Positions 52,517-61,711 of a stretch of 64,000 nt of DNA are shown here, piece after piece. The stretch spans positions 248,001 to 312,000 of the forward strand of contig NZ_AEYF01000044.1 in the NCBI RefSeq assembly GCF_000292525.1, written 5' to 3'. The stretch comes from Rhizobium sp. CCGE 510. GTDB taxonomy: Bacteria > Pseudomonadota > Alphaproteobacteria > Rhizobiales > Rhizobiaceae. Position 1 is the stretch's first letter; each line of letters begins with the position of its first letter. The notes under the pieces are model-generated. The model had not been told where the DNA came from and made no database searches. It worked only from the letters and a program-made list of their open reading frames with translations. A program made the position numbers and the translations under genes.

Positions 52517-55500
52517 ATGCTTCCAGGCTGGGTCATATTCGCGTCTGCCTTCGGCTATCTGCTCCTGCTTTTCGCCGTGGCCAGCTATGGCGACCGCAAG
52601 AAGCGCGGCCAGGGCGGGCTCGAAGGCGGATGGCCGGTGGTCTATGCACTGAGCCTTGCGATCTACTGCACCTCCTGGACCTATTTCGGCAGCGTCGGCC
52701 TTGCCGCACAACGCGGCCTGGAATTTGCCGGAATCTATATCGGCCCGATCCTCGTCTTCACGCTCGCCATGCCGCTGCTTCGCCGCATCATCGAGCTCGC
52801 CAAGGCGGAGAAGCTCACCTCGGTTGCCGATTTCGTCGCCGCGCGCTACGGCAAAAACCCAACGGTCGCAACGATCGTCGCGCTGATTTCGCTGATCGGC
52901 ACCATTCCCTATATCGCGCTGCAGCTCAAGGCGATCTCGAGCACCGTCAGCGCCATGGTCAACCCGTCCGATTACGGCATCGGCAGCGGCAATCTCTACT
53001 TCCTCGACCTGCCGCTCATCGCGACGCTGGTGCTGGCCTGCTTCGCCATCATGTTCGGCACGCGGCATACGGATGCGACGGAACACCAGGACGGCCTGAT
53101 CCTCGCGGTCTCGATGGAATCCGTCGTCAAGCTCGTCGCCTTCCTGACCGCCGGCATCTGCGTCATCTGGTTTCTCTTCGATGGCCCGACCGATCTCTGG
53201 CATAAGACTGTCGACAACGAGCTGGTCATGGCGGCGCTCAACTACCATACGCCGATCAGCCGGTGGATCACGCTGATCCTCCTCTCGGCCTTCGCGATCA
53301 TCCTGCTGCCGCGGCAATTCCACGTGACGGTCGTCGAAAACCGGACGCCGAAACAGCTGAAACTCGCCGGCTTCCTGTTTCCCACTTATCTCATCGCCAT
53401 CAATCTCTTCGTGCTGCCGGTGGCGATCGGCGGGCTGCTGACCTTCGGCGGCGCGGGTAACGCCGATTTCTACATGCTGTCGCTGCCGCTTGCCGGCCAG
53501 ATGCCGGTGGTGTCGCTGATCACCTTCATCGGCGGCTTCTCCGCCGCAACGGCGATGGTCATCGTCGATTCCGTGGCGCTGTCGATCATGGTGTCGAACG
53601 ACATCATCATGCCGATCTTCCTGAGGCGCAAACTCGCCGGCCGCGCCAGCATGCGCGACAATTTTGCCAAGACCCTGCTCAACATCCGCCGCAGCGCCAT
53701 CTTCGCCGTGCTGTTGTTCGGCTACGCCTACTACCGCTCGACCGACAGCACCGCCGGCCTTGCCTCGATCGGCCTGCTTTCTTTCGCGGCAATCGCGCAG
53801 ATCGCCCCTGCCCTCATCGGCGGTCTGATCTGGCGGCGGGCGAATGCACGCGGCGCGATCCTCGGGCTTTCCTCCGGCTTCATCATCTGGATCTACCTGC
53901 TGTTCCTGCCCTCGCTCGGCGGTCCCGATTATTCCTATGTGGCCAGCGCCGTGCTTGGCTTCATCTTTCCCGGGACGACGTTGTTCACCGCAGCCGAGGC
54001 CGACCCCCTGGTCAATGCAACGGCGATGAGCCTGCTCGTCAACACCGCCTTCTTCGTCGTCGGCTCGCTCACCCGCAATGCCCGGCCGCTTGAACGCATC
54101 CAGGCTGGCATCTTCGTCAAGCGGCATTCGCGCTCGCAATTTGCCACGCGCGGCTGGAAGACCCGCATCAGCGTCGGCGATCTCAAGGCGGCGATCTCGC
54201 GTTATCTCGGCGAAGAGCGGATGCAGCGTTCTTTGACGACTTACGAACAAAGCTCCGGCCGCAAGCTGGAGGACGAACAACCGGCCGACATGGCGCTCAT
54301 CCATTTCAGCGAGCAGCTGCTCGGCAGCGCCATCGGCTCGTCGTCAGCCCGGCTGGTGCTGTCCTTGATCCTGCAGAAGATCGAGGATGCCTCTTCCGAC
54401 ACCGCCTGGCTGCTCGACCAGGCAAGCGAGGCGCTGCAATATAACCAGGACATGCTGCAGACCGCGCTTTCGCAGATGGATCAAGGCATTGCGGTGTTCG
54501 ACAGTTCCAACCGGCTGACGATCTGGAACCGGCGCTTCCGGCAATTGCTGGATCTGCCGGAAAGCGCCGGCCAGGTCGGTTTTCCCCTTGCCGACATCGT
54601 CACCACGCTGAGTGAGCGTGGCGACATCGCGCCCGGCGATCTCAATCAGACGGTGCGGCATTTCCTGACCCTCGACAAACCCTTCGCACTGGTGCTCAGC
54701 GGCGGCGAGCGGATCATCGAGGTGCGCTCCAATGCCATGCCCGACAAGGGCATCGTCGCGACCTTCACCGATATCACCCAGCGCGTCAGCGCCGACCAGG
54801 CGCTGAAACAGGCGAATGAGACGCTGGAGCAGCGCGTCGCCGAACGCACCGCCGAGCTGACCCGGGTCAACCACGAACTCGCAGAGGCGCGCGCCGCCGC
54901 CGACGAGGCGAATATCGGCAAGACCCGCTTTTTCGCCGCCGCCGGCCACGATATTCTGCAGCCGCTGAACGCCGCCAGGCTCTATTCCTCGGCGCTGGTC
55001 GAGCGCATGGCGCAATCCGACAACAGCCCGATCGTGCGCAACATCGATTCCGCGCTGGAATCGGTCGAGACCATTCTCGGCGCCGTGCTCGATATATCCA
55101 GGCTCGACACCGGGGCCATGCGGCCGCGCCTCGCCGCCGTGGCACTTTCCGACCTGTTGGAGCGGATCGAGACCGACTTTGCACCGATCGCCCGCGAGAA
55201 ACAGCTGAAGCTGGTGGTCATGCCGACGTCGCTCAGGGTGCGCTCCGACCCCAATCTTCTGCGACGGCTGGTGCAGAACCTCGTTTCCAATGCCATCAAA
55301 TACACGATCACCGGCAAGGTGCTGGTCGGCGCGCGGCGGCGCGGCAACCAGGTGATCATTCAGGTGATCGATTCCGGCATCGGCATTCCGCCGTCGAAAT
55401 TCCGCACGGTGTTCAAGGAATTCGCCCGGCTGGACGAAGGCGCCAAAACCGCCTCCGGCCTCGGGCTCGGTCTTTCGATCGTCGACCGCATCGCCCGCGT

Positions 55501-56020
55501 TCTCAACCATCCGGTCGAGTTGCACTCGACGCATGGCAAGGGTACGGAGTTCCGCATCGCCATGCCGCTCGACGTCTCGCGACCGGCGGAGGCTGCAGCG
55601 GCCACCACTGCCGCCGACCGTCCGGGGCAGCCGCTGAGAGGGCTGAAGATCCTCTGCATCGATAACGAACCGAAGATTCTCGAAGGCATGCGGCTGCTGC
55701 TCAGCGGCTGGGGCTGCGAGGTCGAGGCGCTGGATAGCCTCGCCGAGGTGATATCAAGCGATGGCCATGGCGGGCCGCCGGATCTCGTCATCGCCGATTA
55801 TCATCTCGACGACGGCACCGGCATTGCCGCGATCCTGCATCTGCGCCGGCAGTTCGGAGCCGATATCCCCGCCCTGATGATCACGGCCGACCGGACGCCG
55901 GAGGTGCGCAGCGAGGCCGAGCGATACGGCATCGCCGTTCAGCACAAACCGGTGCGGCCGGCAGCGCTGCGCGCCTATATCACCCAGATTTCCGGCTTGA
56001 AGCGCGCGGCTGCAGAGTAA
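52517..56020 (+). CDS. Sodium/solute-symporter-like hybrid histidine kinase with receiver domain
   Basis: 1167 residues. Residues 1-510 form a 12-13 helix SSS (sodium:solute symporter)-like domain with YCTSWTYFGSVGLAAQRG, VVENRTPKQLKLAGF and GGLIWRRANARGAILG. A PAS-like region (about 650-760) contains LSQMDQGIAVFDSSNRLTIW, then a coiled coil with AERTAELTRVNHELAEARAA. The kinase has an H-box FFAAAGHDILQPLNAARLYS, N-box LVSNAIKYT, and G-boxes DSGIGIPPSKF and GLGLGLSIVDR. The C-terminal receiver has CIDNEPKI, the phospho-acceptor Asp in VIADYHLDDG and the Lys in QHKPVRP. It resembles CrbS/PutP-type sensor kinases that monitor or transport small carboxylates. The ATG 52517 start has GGCGGAGGG. 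The output regulator is not in the window. Confidence 0.9.
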   Translation: MLPGWVIFASAFGYLLLLFAVASYGDRKKRGQGGLEGGWPVVYALSLAIYCTSWTYFGSVGLAAQRGLEFAGIYIGPILVFTLAMPLLRRIIELAKAEKLTSVADFVAARYGKNPTVATIVALISLIGTIPYIALQLKAISSTVSAMVNPSDYGIGSGNLYFLDLPLIATLVLACFAIMFGTRHTDATEHQDGLILAVSMESVVKLVAFLTAGICVIWFLFDGPTDLWHKTVDNELVMAALNYHTPISRWITLILLSAFAIILLPRQFHVTVVENRTPKQLKLAGFLFPTYLIAINLFVLPVAIGGLLTFGGAGNADFYMLSLPLAGQMPVVSLITFIGGFSAATAMVIVDSVALSIMVSNDIIMPIFLRRKLAGRASMRDNFAKTLLNIRRSAIFAVLLFGYAYYRSTDSTAGLASIGLLSFAAIAQIAPALIGGLIWRRANARGAILGLSSGFIIWIYLLFLPSLGGPDYSYVASAVLGFIFPGTTLFTAAEADPLVNATAMSLLVNTAFFVVGSLTRNARPLERIQAGIFVKRHSRSQFATRGWKTRISVGDLKAAISRYLGEERMQRSLTTYEQSSGRKLEDEQPADMALIHFSEQLLGSAIGSSSARLVLSLILQKIEDASSDTAWLLDQASEALQYNQDMLQTALSQMDQGIAVFDSSNRLTIWNRRFRQLLDLPESAGQVGFPLADIVTTLSERGDIAPGDLNQTVRHFLTLDKPFALVLSGGERIIEVRSNAMPDKGIVATFTDITQRVSADQALKQANETLEQRVAERTAELTRVNHELAEARAAADEANIGKTRFFAAAGHDILQPLNAARLYSSALVERMAQSDNSPIVRNIDSALESVETILGAVLDISRLDTGAMRPRLAAVALSDLLERIETDFAPIAREKQLKLVVMPTSLRVRSDPNLLRRLVQNLVSNAIKYTITGKVLVGARRRGNQVIIQVIDSGIGIPPSKFRTVFKEFARLDEGAKTASGLGLGLSIVDRIARVLNHPVELHSTHGKGTEFRIAMPLDVSRPAEAAAATTAADRPGQPLRGLKILCIDNEPKILEGMRLLLSGWGCEVEALDSLAEVISSDGHGGPPDLVIADYHLDDGTGIAAILHLRRQFGADIPALMITADRTPEVRSEAERYGIAVQHKPVRPAALRAYITQISGLKRAAAE

Positions 56021-56023
56021 GGG

Positions 56024-56581
56024 TCAGTCCGCAGCGTCCATGACGCGCGCGATGAGATCACGGACCCGCGCCGCATCCGGCACATCGCCGAACAGGATGC
56101 GATACATGATCGGCGCCACGACCTGATCCATGACGCGCTCGAGTTCCGGAAAGACCTCGCCGCGAACCTTTGCCCTTTCGGCGATGACGCCGATCTGCTG
56201 GCGGGTATACTCGCTGCATTTGCAGGCATTTGTGCCCGTTTGTGCCGCCAGCACGTCGCGGATCATCTCGCGGCCCGGCCCGGAAGACATTTCCTCGGCA
56301 TACTGCTCGGCCCAGGCTTCAAGATCGGCCCTGCCGCCGCCGGCATCGACCGGCTGCATATCCGGCCGCAGCCGCTCGACGGCAACGTCGGCAAGAAGCG
56401 CCTGAAGCTCGCCCCAGCGGCGATAGATGGTCGACGGCGTCACACCGGCCTTGGCAGCGATCAGCGGGATCGTCACCTCGGCGCGGTTCGTCTCGGCCAA
56501 CAGCTCATGGACCGCCTTGTGAACCGATGCCTGAACCCGCGCGCTTCTGCCGCCCGGACGGAGATTCTCTTTTACCGCCAT
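56024..56581 (-). CDS. TetR-family transcriptional repressor
   Basis: 185 residues from ATG 56581; an extended frame upstream is not supported. The helix-turn-helix lies in VTIPLIAAKAGVTPSTIYRR, followed by WGELQALLADVAVERLRP and a helical effector domain. It is divergent from an MFS transporter gene with 190 bases between, the classic TetR/efflux arrangement, so it probably represses the transporter and itself. A candidate operator lies at 56664-56690. The stop is three bases from that of the convergent histidine kinase. Confidence 0.9.
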   Translation of the reverse strand: MAVKENLRPGGRSARVQASVHKAVHELLAETNRAEVTIPLIAAKAGVTPSTIYRRWGELQALLADVAVERLRPDMQPVDAGGGRADLEAWAEQYAEEMSSGPGREMIRDVLAAQTGTNACKCSEYTRQQIGVIAERAKVRGEVFPELERVMDQVVAPIMYRILFGDVPDAARVRDLIARVMDAAD

Positions 56582-56663
56582 GCCTGCAATCCAACTTTCG
56601 TATCTTCGTTTTATGCATGTCGTTATCCGGAACCGCTGCACGCTTCCGGGCGACAGGCATACC

Positions 56664-56690
56664 ATGGTTCAAAATCTTTGACAGAACCAT
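56664..56690. promoter_or_regulatory. Candidate TetR operator overlapping a -35 box
   Basis: ATGGTTC at 56664-56670 and its complement GAACCAT at 56684-56690 flank 13 bases that contain TTGACA (56678-56683), a consensus -35 for the plus-strand transporter gene; a weak AATTTG follows 17 bases later. Repressor bound here would block that promoter. Confidence 0.5.
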
Positions 56691-56770
56691 AAACGCAAAG
56701 AATTTGCCTTTACCGTGCAATCGCCTTAAATGAAGCTAACGCAATTATTTGGCTTTAAGAGGGCTTGTAT

Positions 56771-57964
56771 ATGGCCGCCGCAACCAAATCCACCGAGAAT
56801 GCGCAGCACCCCTCGATCGGCTTTCATGCGCTGACACTCGCCGCCTTCTTCGGCGCTTCCGCAGCGCCGACGCCGCTCTACCGGATCTATCAGCAGAACT
56901 TCTCCCTGTCGCCGGTGCTGATCACGGTGGTCTTCGCGGTCTACGCCTTCGCGCTGCTGGCGGCGCTGCTGACCGCCGGTTCGCTCTCTGACCATCTCGG
57001 CCGCAAGCCGGTGATCTTTTTCGCCCTTGTGCTCGAAATCATCGCCATGGGCCTCTTCGTCGTCGCCAGCGGCCCGGGCTGGCTGATCGCGGCACGGATC
57101 GTCCAGGGTATTGCGACCGGTATCGCCGGCGCCTCGCTTGGCGCGGCCCTCGTCGATGTCGACCGGGCAAAGGGACAGATCGTCAATTCGATTGCGCCGC
57201 TTTGCGGCATGGCGGTCGGCGCGGTCGGCACCAGCGCCTTGATCCAATACGGCCCCTTCCCGATGCATCTCATTTATGCGCTGCTGCTTGCCGTCTTCGC
57301 CCTGCTGGCAGCCGGCATCTGGCTGACGCACGAGACCGGCGGCACGCGGCCGGGCGCGCTCGGTTCGCTGATCCCCAGGGTCGCCATTCCCCAGCAGGTA
57401 AAGCGGCCGCTGTCGCTGGTGACGCCGATCAACATCGCCAACTGGACGCTTGCCGGCTTCTATCTCTCGCTGGTCCCGTCGCTGGTCGCCAGCACCACCG
57501 GCAGCGGCGCGCCGCTGACGGGTGGCGCGGTGGTGACCGCGCTGATGGCGAGCGGGGCGATCGCCGTCTATCTCAGGCGCAGCAGGTCGGCCCCGGCCAA
57601 TCTCCGTTTCGGCGTGTCGGCAAAAACGCTCGGCATCCTGACCGTCGTTGCCGGCGTGCATCTCGCCAATGTGCCGCTGCTTCTGATCGGCACCGTCTTC
57701 ACCGGCGCCGGTTTCGGCACCAATTTCCTCGGTTCGATCGGCACCATCATGCCGCTCGCCAAGGCGGATGAGCGGGCCGGGCTGCTGTCAGCCTTCTACG
57801 TCCAGAGCTATCTCGCCTTCAGCCTGCCGGCGATCCTTGCCGGCTTCCTGGCGAAATCGGCCGGTTATGCGCTGACGACGGATATCTATGCAACGGCCAT
57901 CCTGCTGCTGATGGGCGTCGGATTGCTGGGGCTTCGCGCCGGCCGTCGGAAGGCGGCGGCCTGA
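56771..57964 (+). CDS. MFS transporter, drug-efflux-like
   Basis: 397 residues from ATG 56771 with GAGGG upstream. Twelve hydrophobic segments. The loop between helices 2 and 3, TAGSLSDHLGRKPVIFFALV, is the MFS signature, and WLIAARIVQGIATGIAGASL is the fifth-segment type seen in antiporters. A proton-driven exporter of toxic compounds is the likely role. The divergent TetR gene suggests substrate-induced expression. The substrate is unknown. Confidence 0.88.
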   Translation: MAAATKSTENAQHPSIGFHALTLAAFFGASAAPTPLYRIYQQNFSLSPVLITVVFAVYAFALLAALLTAGSLSDHLGRKPVIFFALVLEIIAMGLFVVASGPGWLIAARIVQGIATGIAGASLGAALVDVDRAKGQIVNSIAPLCGMAVGAVGTSALIQYGPFPMHLIYALLLAVFALLAAGIWLTHETGGTRPGALGSLIPRVAIPQQVKRPLSLVTPINIANWTLAGFYLSLVPSLVASTTGSGAPLTGGAVVTALMASGAIAVYLRRSRSAPANLRFGVSAKTLGILTVVAGVHLANVPLLLIGTVFTGAGFGTNFLGSIGTIMPLAKADERAGLLSAFYVQSYLAFSLPAILAGFLAKSAGYALTTDIYATAILLLMGVGLLGLRAGRRKAAA

Positions 57965-58025
57965 GGACGGCCGCCGCGATCATCCATGACGGGGATCCGT
58001 CACCGCGTTCCGTTGAACGATCGGG

Positions 58026-60383
58026 TCAGAAATCCTCCCAGCCGTGGTCGGCCGGAGCTGTTGCCTTCGAGCCGCCACCCAGAGCGGTCGCCAGCGTCCT
58101 CTTCAATGCGCGGGCCGGAGAGGGAACCGGGATGGCCGCATGCGACGATACGATTTTCGGAGCGGCGATCGGACGCGGCGCATTCGGACGCGATATTGCC
58201 GACGTCATGCCCGTGCCCGTATCAAGCCGAAACTGACCCAACCGTCCGGACAAAGCAGAGACCTCGGTCGCAAGCGTGTGGGCGGCCGCATTGGACTCCT
58301 CCACCATCGCTGCATTCTTCTGCGTCGCCTGATCCATCTGATTGACGGCGGTATTGATTTCCTGAAGGCCGGTCGACTGCTCACGGGCGGATTGAACGAT
58401 CGCGTGGACGTTGCGGTCGATCTGCTGCACCTCCTGAACAATCCCGTCCAACGCATCGCCGGTCTCACGCACCAGCGCAACACCATGGCGCACCTGGCCG
58501 CCTGAAGCGCCGATCAGCGCCTTGATCTCCTTGGCCGCGCCGGCCGAGCGCTGCGCCAGTTCCCGGACCTCCTGAGCAACAACGGCAAAGCCCTTGCCGG
58601 CTTCACCGGCGCGCGCGGCCTCGACGCCGGCATTCAGCGCCAGCAGGTTTGTCTGGAAGGCGATCTCGTCGATGACGCCGATAATATTCGAGATCGACTT
58701 GGAGGACTGTTCGATGTCGTTCATCGCTTCGACAGCCCGTTGCACGATCTGGCCCGAGCGTTCGGCATTTGCCTTGGTGCGAACAACCATCGATCCAGCT
58801 TCTTCGGCACGCGCCGTGGAATCCTTGACGGATGTCGTGATCTGCTCGAGCGCTGCGGCAGTTTCCTCGACGGAGGCAGCCTGTTGTTCCGTCCGGCGCG
58901 CAAGATCGTCGGCAGCAGCACGGATCTCTTCGGTGCCGCTTTGGATGACCTCGGCATTTTGGGAGAACGACACCAGCGCCGAACGCAGTTTGACGACCGA
59001 CTCGTTGAAATTGATGCGGGTCTCGTCAAGCGTCGCTGCGAAAGGATGCTCGAGTGCGCTCGTCATGTCGCCTCCCGCAAGCTTCGCCAGGCCTAGCGCC
59101 AATTCACCGACGGCGAATTTGACGTCGGCTTCCTGGGCCTCGTCGACCCGGGCGCGCTCTGCACGCTCCTTTTCCTGCAGCGCGCGGTTTTCTTCTGCCT
59201 CGACCTGCAGACGCGCCCTTTCGCGGTTACTCTCCAACAATGCCTTCAGCGAGCGCGACAGGTCGCCGATTTCGTCCTTCGCGTCGCTGTCCTTCAGGCT
59301 CACATCGAGTTTGCCTGCAGCAATCTCGGCAGTCTCGCCGATGACGCTGGAAATCCGACCGACGAACCGGCGTGCTATCAGCCACCCGGCGACGCCCAGC
59401 AGCAAGGCCGCCAAGCCTGTTGCGAGAACGGCATCCCGCACCACCGCATACAGAGGCCCAAAGAGTGTTGCCTTCGGGACCGAAACGATCGCATACCAAT
59501 CCGGGCTCTCGGCAAGCTTGACCGCGATGGCAATCGCCAGCGATACACTGCCGTCCTCATTGGTCACCTCACGCTCAACACCGGGATTGGCGATAAGACG
59601 ATCCCAATCCGCAGTCTTTACTCCCGCCTCGGAAAGGCTTTTGCCGATGAGGCCCGCATCCGGATGACTGACAATCTTGCCGGCGCTGGTCACCAGGCCA
59701 AGGAAGCCCTCCCCCATCGGTCGAACGGCTGACAGCGCCTTGTTGGTGTCCTGAAGCGAAAGGTCAAGGCCTGCAACGCCAACGGCTTTGCCGTCGATGA
59801 CAATCGGCTTGGTGACGGAGGTCATCAAGACGTCTTTTCCATCGATCGCATAAGAATACGGCTCGATGATAACGGTTTTGCGCTGTGTGAACGGCAGCTG
59901 ATAGTAGTCGCCCGCTCCAGCCACGGTGTAATCGGTCAACGCGGTATGGGTGATCTGCCCCCCGCTTCGCACCCAATAGGGCACATAGCGGCCCGTCGCG
60001 TCGTGTCCTTCCTTGCCGACATAATCCTTGTCCTTGCCGTCGAAAGCATTCGGCTCCCATCCGGTCCAAGTCCCAAGGACTGGGGGGTTGGCTTGCAGCA
60101 TGTTGAGCAGGATCTTGTCCGCCCTGGCACGATCGGTGTCGCCGATCTCCTTCATCGTCGTCAGCACGACGTCAAGGCTGTCCACGATATGCACGGAGCC
60201 GCCGATATTCTTTTCGACTTTCAGCGCCTCGACTGTGGCGATCTGGCGCATCTGATCGATGCTGCCGCTGCGAATTTCCGTATAGGAACGATAGAAAATC
60301 ACGCTGGAAGCGACAATAACGGCAATGACGCCGCAGGCCGCCACAGAAAAAAGATTGCGACTTGTCGTAGACTTGAAAAGCAT
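58026..60383 (-). CDS. Methyl-accepting chemotaxis protein with Cache sensor and C-terminal CheR-binding tail
   Basis: 785 residues. One N-terminal helix (NLFSVAACGVIAVIVASSVI), a periplasmic double-Cache domain (about 40-320, with TGRYVPYWVRSGGQI, VTKPIVIDGKAVGVAGLDLS), a second helix (LATGLAALLLGVAGWLIARR), HAMP, and the MCP signalling hairpin whose tip reads IDEIAFQTNLLALNAGVEAA, RAGEAGKGFAVVAQEVRELA. The last residues DHGWEDF fit the xWxxF pentapeptide that tethers the methyltransferase CheR. It senses small ligands outside and steers flagella. No other che genes lie here. Convergent with the MFS gene. Confidence 0.93.
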   Translation of the reverse strand: MLFKSTTSRNLFSVAACGVIAVIVASSVIFYRSYTEIRSGSIDQMRQIATVEALKVEKNIGGSVHIVDSLDVVLTTMKEIGDTDRARADKILLNMLQANPPVLGTWTGWEPNAFDGKDKDYVGKEGHDATGRYVPYWVRSGGQITHTALTDYTVAGAGDYYQLPFTQRKTVIIEPYSYAIDGKDVLMTSVTKPIVIDGKAVGVAGLDLSLQDTNKALSAVRPMGEGFLGLVTSAGKIVSHPDAGLIGKSLSEAGVKTADWDRLIANPGVEREVTNEDGSVSLAIAIAVKLAESPDWYAIVSVPKATLFGPLYAVVRDAVLATGLAALLLGVAGWLIARRFVGRISSVIGETAEIAAGKLDVSLKDSDAKDEIGDLSRSLKALLESNRERARLQVEAEENRALQEKERAERARVDEAQEADVKFAVGELALGLAKLAGGDMTSALEHPFAATLDETRINFNESVVKLRSALVSFSQNAEVIQSGTEEIRAAADDLARRTEQQAASVEETAAALEQITTSVKDSTARAEEAGSMVVRTKANAERSGQIVQRAVEAMNDIEQSSKSISNIIGVIDEIAFQTNLLALNAGVEAARAGEAGKGFAVVAQEVRELAQRSAGAAKEIKALIGASGGQVRHGVALVRETGDALDGIVQEVQQIDRNVHAIVQSAREQSTGLQEINTAVNQMDQATQKNAAMVEESNAAAHTLATEVSALSGRLGQFRLDTGTGMTSAISRPNAPRPIAAPKIVSSHAAIPVPSPARALKRTLATALGGGSKATAPADHGWEDF

Positions 60384-60643
60384 GTTCTCCGCCCGCCTTG
60401 CTGCTGTACTGACGCACGCCTTAAGTCAAATTCGCCGGCACGTATAAACAACCGTCATCCAGCAGAAACTGAAGGCCTCCCAATCTCCATGCTTGCAAAA
60501 TTTGATTAAAACAAAGTTCTTATTCTCAAAAGCACACCCGCGATCCTTCATATTCGCGCCCGTTCTTTAAGTCTTTGTTTTTAGGCATGTCCTTGCGACA
60601 AACCATTGCACGGTCTGAGCGACATGCTTGATCGGCAACGGAA
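60384..60643. other. Promoter region and short gap before the chemotaxis receptor gene
   Basis: 260 bases, AT-rich from 60490 to 60600, with the receptor gene starting leftward at 60383. No gene or clear sigma-54/sigma-28 box was identified. Confidence 0.35.
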
Positions 60644-61114
60644 TTATTCGCCAGGGCCTGCACTTTGCGGTTTCAGATCGAGCAGCGCACGGCCGCTGCC
60701 ATCCATGGCGAAGGGCACTGAGGCGTGCTGATGGACGACCAGCCAGCGGCCATCCCGCTTGACGAGGCCGAGGGTCTGGCGAAACCAGAGATCAACCTCG
60801 GTGCCATCGGTCTTGGTCCCGGTCATGCGCATGAGACCGCTCCAGAAGGCGACATCGCCGCCGACCGTCAATCTGGCATCGCGCACTTCGCCGCCGATCG
60901 GGCCTTGCCAGGTATTGAACCAGGCCTGCAGGCCGGCTGCGTCCTTGCCATTGCAGACGAGCGGCGGCGCCAGCGAGAACTCGACGGAATCCTCGGCTTC
61001 ATAGGAAAGTGCCTCCTCGGCGTTCTTTTCACTGAGCGCCTTGGCCCGCATCATCAGCATGGCGATGACCGCCTCTTCTTCATGCCTGGCATTGGCTTCG
61101 TCTTTCACGATCAT
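60644..61114 (-). CDS. SnoaL-like/ketosteroid-isomerase-fold protein
   Basis: 156 residues from ATG 61114 (GTG 61108 is better spaced from the GGAG). The helical start EEEAVIAMLMMRAKALSEKN, AWFNTWQGPIGGEVRDARL, and the beta sheet with DVAFWSGLMRMTGTKTDGTE, VDLWFRQTLGLVKRDGRWLV form a SnoaL_3/NTF2-like cup. These proteins are small-molecule binding or isomerase-like domains, often annotated as DUF4440-like. Function unknown. Not linked to the next gene (77 bases). Confidence 0.75.
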   Translation of the reverse strand: MIVKDEANARHEEEAVIAMLMMRAKALSEKNAEEALSYEAEDSVEFSLAPPLVCNGKDAAGLQAWFNTWQGPIGGEVRDARLTVGGDVAFWSGLMRMTGTKTDGTEVDLWFRQTLGLVKRDGRWLVVHQHASVPFAMDGSGRALLDLKPQSAGPGE

Positions 61115-61191
61115 TCTCCTTCTCCATTATAGGCAGAAGACGAACGGGAGGACGACGGACCGACACCGATTCTAAAGCTCTTTGACTTGCA

Positions 61192-61596
61192 TCAGAGATA
61201 ACTCGTCACCGCCGGCTCGTTCCACCACGCATCGTGCCTGCCGTCGGCATAACGGACGGGCAAGGCTGCCAGTTCCTCAGGGGAGATATCGTCGAGGCAG
61301 GCGATGTTGATCGAGACATAGGCGCCGCCGATCGCCTCGACATAACCATTGCCGTAGGCCGGCACGCCGCAGCTGCGGCAGAAGCGGTGATGACCGCTCA
61401 TCGTGTTGAACTGGTAGTCTGATGTCTCAGCCTCGTCGCACATCAGCCGGAAATCTTCCGGCTTGACGTTGACACCCCAATAGCGCCGCTTGGCGCAGAT
61501 CGAGCAATTGCAGCGGCCGGTGCCCTCCGCGAGGTCCACGTCCACCTCGTAATGCACTTTGCCGCAATGGCAGCTTCCCTTGTAAGTTTTCTTCAC
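61192..61596 (-). CDS. GFA-family (glutathione-dependent formaldehyde-activating-like) protein
   Basis: 134 residues from GTG 61596, preceded by GAAGGAGGAGCGC; a TTG/ATG-started longer frame is less likely. The zinc-binding GFA/CENP-V fold is shown by SCHCGKVHYEVDV, GRCNCSICAKRRYWG and HRFCRSCGVPAYGNGYVEA, seven or more Cys in the family order. Related proteins have been proposed to condense formaldehyde with glutathione, but many act otherwise, so the substrate is not assigned. It is divergent from a MarR gene with two palindromic sites between them, which suggests repression by that MarR. Confidence 0.82.
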   Translation of the reverse strand: MKKTYKGSCHCGKVHYEVDVDLAEGTGRCNCSICAKRRYWGVNVKPEDFRLMCDEAETSDYQFNTMSGHHRFCRSCGVPAYGNGYVEAIGGAYVSINIACLDDISPEELAALPVRYADGRHDAWWNEPAVTSYL

Positions 61597-61636
61597 GGTG
61601 CGCTCCTCCTTCGACGTTGCCTTTGCAGTCGCGATA

Positions 61637-61652
61637 TGACAATATGTTGTCA
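61637..61652. promoter_or_regulatory. MarR-type operator 1 in the GFA/marR divergent region
   Basis: TGACAATATGTTGTCA, a 16-base near-palindrome (one imperfect pair) 40 bases before the GFA gene start. A second copy is 36 bases away. Confidence 0.7.
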
Positions 61653-61673
61653 TTATGGACGAGATACAAAATA

Positions 61674-61687
61674 GACAACATGTTGTC
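61674..61687. promoter_or_regulatory. MarR-type operator 2 in the GFA/marR divergent region
   Basis: GACAACATGTTGTC is a perfect 14-base palindrome, sharing its arms with operator 1. Its position between the two genes decides the MarR start: if ATG 61655 were used it would be inside the gene, so ATG 61712 is preferred. Confidence 0.7.
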
Positions 61688-61711
61688 AAACGAAATCGAC
61701 CGACGCGGACG

